From: an uncultured Clostridia bacterium
GTDB taxonomy: Bacteria > Bacillota > Clostridia > Christensenellales > Aristaeellaceae
Length of the DNA stretch: 64,000 bases
Reading direction: 5' to 3'
Assembly (NCBI GenBank): GCA_947631405.1
Contig: CANRLC010000006.1
Coordinates: forward strand, 1-64,000
The notes under the pieces: generated by a model
Seen by the model: the letters and a program-made list of their open reading frames with translations, nothing else
What the model was told of the DNA's origin: nothing
Databases searched by the model: none
Shown here: piece by piece, positions 57,955 through 64,000 of the stretch
Numbering within the stretch: the first letter of the stretch is position 1
How the letters are laid out: each line of letters opens with the position of its first letter
Program-made: the position numbers and the translations under genes

Positions 57955-60900
57955 ATGAAGAGCATCAGGCGCAGGCGCGTCGCCGCCGTGACGGCGCTGC
58001 TCCTGCTGGCGCTGGCCGTGCTGGCCGTGCGGCCCATGCGCCGCGGGCAGGAGGCGGCGAGCGAGGGCAACCTCATCCGCAACGGCGACTTTTCCGCCGT
58101 CACAAACGGCATGCCCGACGAGTGGAACACGGGCATGTGGGTGACGTCGGCGGGCGCGTCGTATCTGGAGGCGGCGACGCTGCCGGACGGCACGACGGCC
58201 GCGCTGGTCGAAAACGCCGCCCGCAACGACGCGCGCTTTGAGCAGACCGTCGCCGTGCAGCCGAACACGACCTACCGCCTGAGCGCGCGCGTGTGCGCCG
58301 AGGGCTGCGAGGAAGGCCGCGTCGGCGCGAACGTCTCCTTTCTGGGCATCTATGGGACGAGCGAGTGCGCCTACGACACGGACGGCGCGTTCACGACGCT
58401 GACGCTCTACGCGCGCACCGGGTCGGATCAGCACGAGGCGACGGTCTGCGCGCGGGTGGGCGGCTACGGCTCCGAGGCGCAGGGCAAGGCGTGGTTCACC
58501 GACGTGGAATTGACGGCGACCGACGACGTGCCCATCGGCGCGCAGGTGCTTAGCATCGCGCCGCAGGAACCCGCCCGGGACTCCGCCGAGGAGGCGGAGG
58601 AGGGCGCTGCGCCGTCCTTGACCATCCCGGCGCTGCTGATCGCGGCGGCCGTCTATCTGGCGATCGCGTGGGCGATCGCCTCCGGCGCGCTGCGCGCGGG
58701 CGCAAGGGAGAACCTCGACCCGCGCCGGGGCTGGCGCGGCGAGCTGGCCGCGCTGCTGGCCGCGGCGGGCGCGCTGCGCGTGGCGCTGGCCTTCGCCGTG
58801 GAGGGCTACGGCGTGGACATGGGCTGCTTCACCGCGTGGGCGATGCGCATGGCCGAGGTCGGCCCGCGGGGCTTCTATGAGAGCGGCTATTTCTGCGATT
58901 ACCCGCCCGCCTACATGCTCGTACTGGGGCTGTTCGGCGCGGCGGCGAATCTCTTCGGCTTCCCGCTGACGGGCGCGCTCGGGCAGGGCCTGCTCAAGCT
59001 GACGCCCATCGTCTGCGATCTGCTGCTGGCCGCCGTCGTGTTTGCCGTCGCCTCCCGCGAGGCGGGCAGGCGGCCCGCGCTGGGCATCGCCGCGCTGATC
59101 GCGGCCAACCCCGCGTTCATCGTCGCCGGGAGCTGCTGGGGGCAGATCGACGCGCTGCTGGCCGTGATGCTGTGCCTGATGCTGCTGCTCGCCCGCGAGG
59201 GAAAGTGGCACGCCGCCATCCCGCTCTTCGCGCTCGCCGTGCTGGCCAAGCCGCAGGCGGGCCTGCTCGCGCCGCTGGGCGTCGCGGCGCTCATCCGCGC
59301 GCTCATGCGCGGCGACCGGGCGCGCTCGGGCAAGTCCATCCTCACGGGCATCGGCGTCGCGCTGGCGCTGACGCTCGCCGTCGTGCTGCCCTTCGCGCTG
59401 CCGCAAAACCCCGTGACGTGGCTCATCGACCTGTATGGGCGCACGCTCTTCGGCTACAAATACGCGACGCTCTCCACCGGCAACCTCATGTTCCTGCTGG
59501 GCGGGAACTGGGTCGAGACCGACACGGCGCTCCTCGGCGGGATCACCTACGGACAGATCGGCGCGGCGATGATGGCGCTCTCGTTCGCGGCGGGCATCGC
59601 CGTGTACCTGCTGGGGCAGGGGAACGGGCGGCTGATGCTCGCCAGCGCCGTGACGATGCAGGGCGTCTTCGCGCTCGGCTCGATGATGCACGAGCGCTAC
59701 ATCCTGCCCGCGCTGGCGCTGCTGCTGCTCGCCTATGTGGAGACGGGCGACGCGCGGCTGCTGCTCTCCTGCGTGATCGCCAGCGCCGCCGCCGCCGTCA
59801 ACATCGGCGTCGTGCTCGCCTACGATTACCTGATCGACCCCAACCTCTGGCTGGGCTACCTGATCTCCATCGCACAGCTCGCCGCGCTGGCGCTCACGCT
59901 CTACACCGCCGCGCGGCTCTCGCTGGGCGGGCAGGTCGTGCGCCTGAAGGCGCGCGCGCCGAGGGCGGAGCAGAGCGCGGCGCATGGCGGCGAAGCGCCG
60001 GTGGACGCGCGCGAGGCGCGCATGCGGGACGAGCTGCTCGCGCCCCGCGAATACCGCCTGCGCCTGACCCGGCGCGACTGGGCGGCGATGCTGGGCATCA
60101 CCGCCGTGTACGCCGTGGTGGCCTTCTGGGGGCTGGGCGCGACGCGCGCGCCGCAGGGCGGCTGCACCTCCACCGCCGAGGGCGAGACGGTCGTCTTCGA
60201 TCTGGGCGAGCGGCGCGAGGACTTCCACATCTACTATTACGGCGGCGTCTCCTACGCAGGCTTCACCGTCGCCGCCTCCGACGACGGGGAGGACTACGGC
60301 CAGCAGACCGAGGCATACATGGCGCAGGGCGAGTGCTACAAGTGGATGGCCGTGCGCACGCCGCTCTTCGATCAGGAGGGCGAGGTGCAGGGCGTCACCG
60401 GGTCGATGCTTGATTTCTCCGGCCGGTACGTCTCCCTCACCTTTAAGGACGCGGGCGTGGCGCTCTGGGAGGTCGCCTTTGTGGACGGCGCGGGCCACGC
60501 GCTGCCCGTCGTGAGCGCGCGCATCTACGGCGGCCTCGAGGGGCGCATGGGCGACCCCATGGCGCTCGTGGACGAGCAGGACACCGTGCCCGACAAGCCG
60601 TCTTATCTCAACAGCATGTACTTCGACGAGGTCTACCACGCGCGCACCGGCTACGAGCACGCGCACGCGCAGTACACCTACGAGACGACGCACCCGCCGC
60701 TTGGCAAGGTGTTCATGAGCTGGTGCATCCGGCTGATGGGCATGACGCCGTTCGCGTGGCGCTTCGCCGGGGCGCTGGCGGGCGTGCTGATGCTGCCCGC
60801 ACTCTACCTGCTCGCCAGACAGCTCTTCGGCCGCACGCGCTGGGCGGCGCTCAGCACGCTGCTGCTGGCGGCGGACTGCATGCACTACACGCAGACGCGC

Positions 60901-61914
60901 ATCGCGACGATCGACTCGTTCCCGGTGCTGTTCATCCTGCTGATGTTCTTCTTCATGCTGCGCTGGACGCAGATGAGCTTCTTCCACCAGAAGCTCTCGT
61001 ACACGTTCGTGCCGCTGGCGCTGTCGGGTCTGAGCATGGGGCTGGCCATCGCCAGCAAGTGGATCGGCGTCTACTGCGCGGTCGGGCTGGCGCTGTTCTT
61101 CTTCGCGCGGATGGCCGCGCTCTGGCGGCAGAGCGTCTACGCGCAGCGCCACCGCAAGGAGAACGCGGCCTTCGCCCGCGCCGCCGACGCCTTCCCGCGC
61201 AATGCCGCGCTCACGCTGGCCGCGTGCGTCGCGTTCTTTGTGATCGTGCCGCTTGCCGTCTACTGCGCGAGCTACATCCCCTACCTGCGCGCCTACGGGC
61301 CGGTGAAACTCAATGCGCAGACCTTTGAGCGCATCTGGCACGCGCAGCTGACCATGTACAACTACCACCACAATCTGGTGGCGACGCACACCTTCGCCTC
61401 CCCGTGGTACGAGTGGCCGGTCATCGCCAAGCCGATCTGGTATTACAGCACGCCGTATTCCGCGCCGGGCAAGTTCTCCACGATCATGAGCTTCGGCAAC
61501 CCCGCCGTCTGGTGGACGGGGCTGGCGGGCATCGTGCTCGTGCTGCTGCGCAGCGCGCAGCGAAATGCGCTGCCCGCGCTGCGCGTGCTGCCCGTTCGCG
61601 GCGACGCGCTGGACGACGCCCTGCCGCTGATCGCCGTGGGCTTCCTCTCGGCATATCTGCCGTGGGTGCTGGTGCCTCGGCTCACGTTCATCTACCACTA
61701 CTTCGCCAGCGTGCCGTTCATCATTCTGGCGACGGTGCAGTGCCTGCGCTACGCCGAGCGCCGCGAACCGAAGGCCGCGCACATCGTGGCGCTCGCGCTG
61801 GGTGTCGCCTCGGTGGCGCTGTTCATCGCCTTCTATCCGCTGGCCTCCGGCGTCGAGGCGCCGATCGCGTGGTTTAACGCGATGAACTGGTTCAAGGGGT
61901 GGATGTATTACTAA
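57955..61914 (+). CDS. Giant fusion: CBM-like N-terminus, GT-C (GT87-like) core and protein-O-mannosyltransferase (PMT/GT39)-like core
   Basis: 1319 aa; LIRNGDFSAVTNGMPDEW CBM-like start; GSCWGQIDALLAV and MMHERYILPA; then PMT hallmarks FDEVYHARTGYEHAHAQYTYETTHPPLGKVFMSWCIRLMGMTPFAWR. Confidence 0.85.
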   Translation: MKSIRRRRVAAVTALLLLALAVLAVRPMRRGQEAASEGNLIRNGDFSAVTNGMPDEWNTGMWVTSAGASYLEAATLPDGTTAALVENAARNDARFEQTVAVQPNTTYRLSARVCAEGCEEGRVGANVSFLGIYGTSECAYDTDGAFTTLTLYARTGSDQHEATVCARVGGYGSEAQGKAWFTDVELTATDDVPIGAQVLSIAPQEPARDSAEEAEEGAAPSLTIPALLIAAAVYLAIAWAIASGALRAGARENLDPRRGWRGELAALLAAAGALRVALAFAVEGYGVDMGCFTAWAMRMAEVGPRGFYESGYFCDYPPAYMLVLGLFGAAANLFGFPLTGALGQGLLKLTPIVCDLLLAAVVFAVASREAGRRPALGIAALIAANPAFIVAGSCWGQIDALLAVMLCLMLLLAREGKWHAAIPLFALAVLAKPQAGLLAPLGVAALIRALMRGDRARSGKSILTGIGVALALTLAVVLPFALPQNPVTWLIDLYGRTLFGYKYATLSTGNLMFLLGGNWVETDTALLGGITYGQIGAAMMALSFAAGIAVYLLGQGNGRLMLASAVTMQGVFALGSMMHERYILPALALLLLAYVETGDARLLLSCVIASAAAAVNIGVVLAYDYLIDPNLWLGYLISIAQLAALALTLYTAARLSLGGQVVRLKARAPRAEQSAAHGGEAPVDAREARMRDELLAPREYRLRLTRRDWAAMLGITAVYAVVAFWGLGATRAPQGGCTSTAEGETVVFDLGERREDFHIYYYGGVSYAGFTVAASDDGEDYGQQTEAYMAQGECYKWMAVRTPLFDQEGEVQGVTGSMLDFSGRYVSLTFKDAGVALWEVAFVDGAGHALPVVSARIYGGLEGRMGDPMALVDEQDTVPDKPSYLNSMYFDEVYHARTGYEHAHAQYTYETTHPPLGKVFMSWCIRLMGMTPFAWRFAGALAGVLMLPALYLLARQLFGRTRWAALSTLLLAADCMHYTQTRIATIDSFPVLFILLMFFFMLRWTQMSFFHQKLSYTFVPLALSGLSMGLAIASKWIGVYCAVGLALFFFARMAALWRQSVYAQRHRKENAAFARAADAFPRNAALTLAACVAFFVIVPLAVYCASYIPYLRAYGPVKLNAQTFERIWHAQLTMYNYHHNLVATHTFASPWYEWPVIAKPIWYYSTPYSAPGKFSTIMSFGNPAVWWTGLAGIVLVLLRSAQRNALPALRVLPVRGDALDDALPLIAVGFLSAYLPWVLVPRLTFIYHYFASVPFIILATVQCLRYAERREPKAAHIVALALGVASVALFIAFYPLASGVEAPIAWFNAMNWFKGWMYY

Positions 61915-61916
61915 TA

Positions 61917-62085
61917 CTTTTCTCAGATAAAACCTTCCTATGGTGCGAAGCACAGGGTGGGGTCTGGGGACAATGTCCCCAGACAGGGTTTGGGGCGGTA
62001 GCCCCAACGTTCCCCGGCGCGTAGCGCCTACAAATGAGTAGCCCGGAAGCGAAGCGATCCCGGGCGGGTTCACCGTGAATATGAT
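61917..62085 (+). repeat. Structured GC-rich intergenic repeat, copy I
   Basis: CTTTTCTCAGATAAAACCTTCCTATGGTGCGAAGCACAGGGTGGGGTCTGGGGACAATGTCCCCAGACAGGG...CCCGGGCGGGTTCA; begins 3 nt after the PMT gene stop. Confidence 0.9.
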
Positions 62086-62142
62086 TTGAGGATAGCATAA
62101 AGCTCAGGGCAAGAAACGCCCCGAGCGAGCGCAATCCCCAAA

Positions 62143-62174
62143 GACCTGCCGCACATGCGCGGCGGGTCTTTTTT
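62143..62174 (+). terminator. Intrinsic terminator upstream of the surface-protein promoter
   Basis: AGACCTGCCGC...GCGGCGGGTCTTTTTTT. Confidence 0.85.
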
Positions 62175-62216
62175 TGCCGAAAAGGCGAAAAGTTCAAAAA
62201 ACCTTTCTGGAAAGCC

Positions 62217-62247
62217 TTGACAAAAAACTACCGGGGGGGGGTATGAT
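62217..62247 (+). promoter_or_regulatory. Putative phase-variable promoter with G9 tract in its spacer
   Basis: TTGACA (62217-62222), AAAAACTACC + G9 (62233-62241), TATGAT (62242-62247); spacer 19 nt. Confidence 0.75.
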
Positions 62248-62306
62248 GGTAGACGGATACGCATCGAAATCCAATGGCAAATTCACCATAAAGGAGACGG
62301 GGAAGC

Positions 62307-64000
62307 ATGAAGGAACAGAAAAGCAAGAGGATGCTCGCGTGGGTGCTGAGCGCGATGCTGCTGCTGTCCAACCTCCCGTTCGCGCTTGCGCAGGGGCTGG
62401 GCGAGGGACATCCGGACGAGGCGACGCCTAGCGAGGGCCTCGAGACCATCGCAGACGACGAGATGACGCCCTGCCCGGAGGGCGAGCACGCCTTTGTGGA
62501 CGGCGTCTGCACGGCGTGCGGAACGCCCTGCGCGCATGAGTTCAAGGCGGGCGTCTGCACCGTGTGCGGAGCGGCTTGCGCGCACGTCTTTGTGGACGGC
62601 GTCTGCGCCGTTTGCGGCGCGGAGGAGCCGGGCGAGGACGACGAGAACGCGTTGAACGACGAGAATACGTCGGACGATGAGACCGTGCCGAGCGGCGAGA
62701 CAGTGTCGGACGAGGCGACGCCGGGCGAAGGTACCGAGGAGATCGTCAGCGACGAGACGGTGTCGAACGACGAAACGGCATCGAATGACGAGACCGCGTC
62801 GAACGACGAGACCGTGTCGGACGAGGCGACGCCGGGCGAGGGCGCCGAGGAGGTCGTCAGCGACGAGACGGTGCCGAATGACGAGACCGTGTCGAACGAC
62901 GAGACTGTGTCGGACGACGAGGGCGCGACGGGCAGCGAAAGCGCATCGGACGACGAGACCGTACCGGACAACAAGCCCGAACCCTGCGCGGACGGCGCGC
63001 ATGTGTTTGAGAACGGCGTTTGCACGGTGTGCGGCACGGTTTGCACGCATGATTTCGTGGACGGCGTCTGCGCAAAGTGCGGCAAGAAGGAACCCTGCGC
63101 GGACGGCGCGCACGACTTTGTGGACGGCGTTTGCACGGTGTGCGGCGCTCCGGCGGATTCCTCCAAGGATCAGAGCGAGGAGGTATTTGACTTTGGCGTG
63201 TCGCTGATGGCGTTGGATGGGGAATGTACGCACGAGAACGCAAATTTCGGGCCGTATCAATCGACGACTGTTCCGCCTACGCCCAACGGCGACGGTACGC
63301 ATACCGTCACATATGATTGGATGCTGTATAGTTGTCCGACGTGCGGCGCAAAGAGCGTCGTAGTGGAAGCCGGATATATGACGATGAGAGAACCATGCTA
63401 TTATAATGATATGGATGATGTATGCGATGCATGCGGCTACGAATACAAATGCGAACATAAGTGGACAAAACAGGAAGAATGGCTTAAGAATGTAACTTAC
63501 GTTGGTTACAACGGCAACGGCACACATACCGAGATTGGCGATCTTTTCAGGCGGACAGTTTGCGTCACTTGCGGCAAGACGGTGAGTGAAGGGATTGTTC
63601 AAACGGGAGTGAGTGAGACTGAACCATGTTATAGCTATCAAGGCAAACAGAACTGTAGGGTGTGCAATGCGCCGCTTCTCGAAGGCGTAGCCTGTGCCCA
63701 TACGAACCGCGAATATTACTGGCTTCTAGTCGGCGGCTGTACTGGCGAGGACAATGGGGATGGCACGCACACAGAAACGTATGTGTTGGGCAAGTATTGG
63801 TATTGCGAAAACTGCGGCAGGGAAGAGCGCGACGAATCCGGCGAGACGACAGTCCAAATCTGTGTCGAGCCGCACCGTATGAAGTGGGATGGAACATGCT
63901 ATGATTGCGATTATATTGCCGGCAGCGATTATGTGGACAAAAGAGCCACATGTGAGCACAAGAACAAACGTGAAGTCCTGACAACAGATTTCACCATTTC
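62307..64000 (+). CDS. Secreted repeat-rich surface protein with Cys/His motifs (3' truncated by window end)
   Basis: ATG 62307 after AAGGAGACGGGG; MKEQKSKRMLAWVLSAMLLLSNLPFALAQG signal peptide; frame open to the window edge; six HxFxxGVCxxCG motifs and an acidic ETVSNDE-type repeat region; not in the supplied ORF track. Confidence 0.88.
   Translation, partial: MKEQKSKRMLAWVLSAMLLLSNLPFALAQGLGEGHPDEATPSEGLETIADDEMTPCPEGEHAFVDGVCTACGTPCAHEFKAGVCTVCGAACAHVFVDGVCAVCGAEEPGEDDENALNDENTSDDETVPSGETVSDEATPGEGTEEIVSDETVSNDETASNDETASNDETVSDEATPGEGAEEVVSDETVPNDETVSNDETVSDDEGATGSESASDDETVPDNKPEPCADGAHVFENGVCTVCGTVCTHDFVDGVCAKCGKKEPCADGAHDFVDGVCTVCGAPADSSKDQSEEVFDFGVSLMALDGECTHENANFGPYQSTTVPPTPNGDGTHTVTYDWMLYSCPTCGAKSVVVEAGYMTMREPCYYNDMDDVCDACGYEYKCEHKWTKQEEWLKNVTYVGYNGNGTHTEIGDLFRRTVCVTCGKTVSEGIVQTGVSETEPCYSYQGKQNCRVCNAPLLEGVACAHTNREYYWLLVGGCTGEDNGDGTHTETYVLGKYWYCENCGREERDESGETTVQICVEPHRMKWDGTCYDCDYIAGSDYVDKRATCEHKNKREVLTTDFTI

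Noticed and set aside
57481-62073. 1530-aa ORF on the minus strand
   Set aside because: Antisense to yraN and the PMT fusion; biased composition with no recognisable domain.
62640-62980. CRISPR-like array of short repeats
   Set aside because: Repeats are contiguous in-frame codons for an acidic Ser/Thr stalk, with no spacers.
62228-63701. Minus-strand ORFs of 312 and 472 aa opposite the surface protein
   Set aside because: Repetitive mirror of the ETVSNDE-type repeats; the plus-strand frame has a signal peptide, RBS and promoter.

Overview
This 64 kb window is from a GC-rich Firmicute-type (Clostridia-like) chromosome. The lineage is inferred from WhiA, YlqF/RbgA, a YheO-PAS regulator, DUF3877/DUF4364/DUF815 proteins and a T-box. 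Most of it is housekeeping: ABC exporter, tandem M14 (AstE/AspA) proteins, ThrE-type exporter pair, MATE exporter, tRNA-Arg, WhiA, T-box plus ProRS, ilvBNCD, FeoAB, BioY with a BirA-like operator, ArgS, rpoBC, dnaX, GH13, rqcP-ispDF, rplS-ylqF-rnhB-yraN, and an unusually large set of polytopic GT-C-like glycosyltransferases. Three signals stand out. (1) A dispersed, GC-rich repeat (about 110-170 bp, 9 copies seen) mostly sits just 3' of stop codons. Its hairpin arms change between copies while keeping pairing, as expected of a conserved structured element. (2) A promoter with a perfect TTGACA, a TATGAT -10 box and a G9 tract inside a 19-nt spacer, the layout of a phase-variable promoter, lies upstream of a secreted, Cys/His-motif-rich, repeat-containing surface protein. 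That protein runs off the window and is absent from the supplied ORF track. (3) A duplicated 18-bp stop-codon sequence (CTAG) brackets a terminator-bearing segment between two convergent genes, and a similar stop-codon duplication is seen at bioY. A 66-bp in-frame tandem repeat in dnaX and isolated rpoBC synteny are also notable. No rRNA, CRISPR or intact transposase was seen. All product calls come from reading the sequence; no database search was run.
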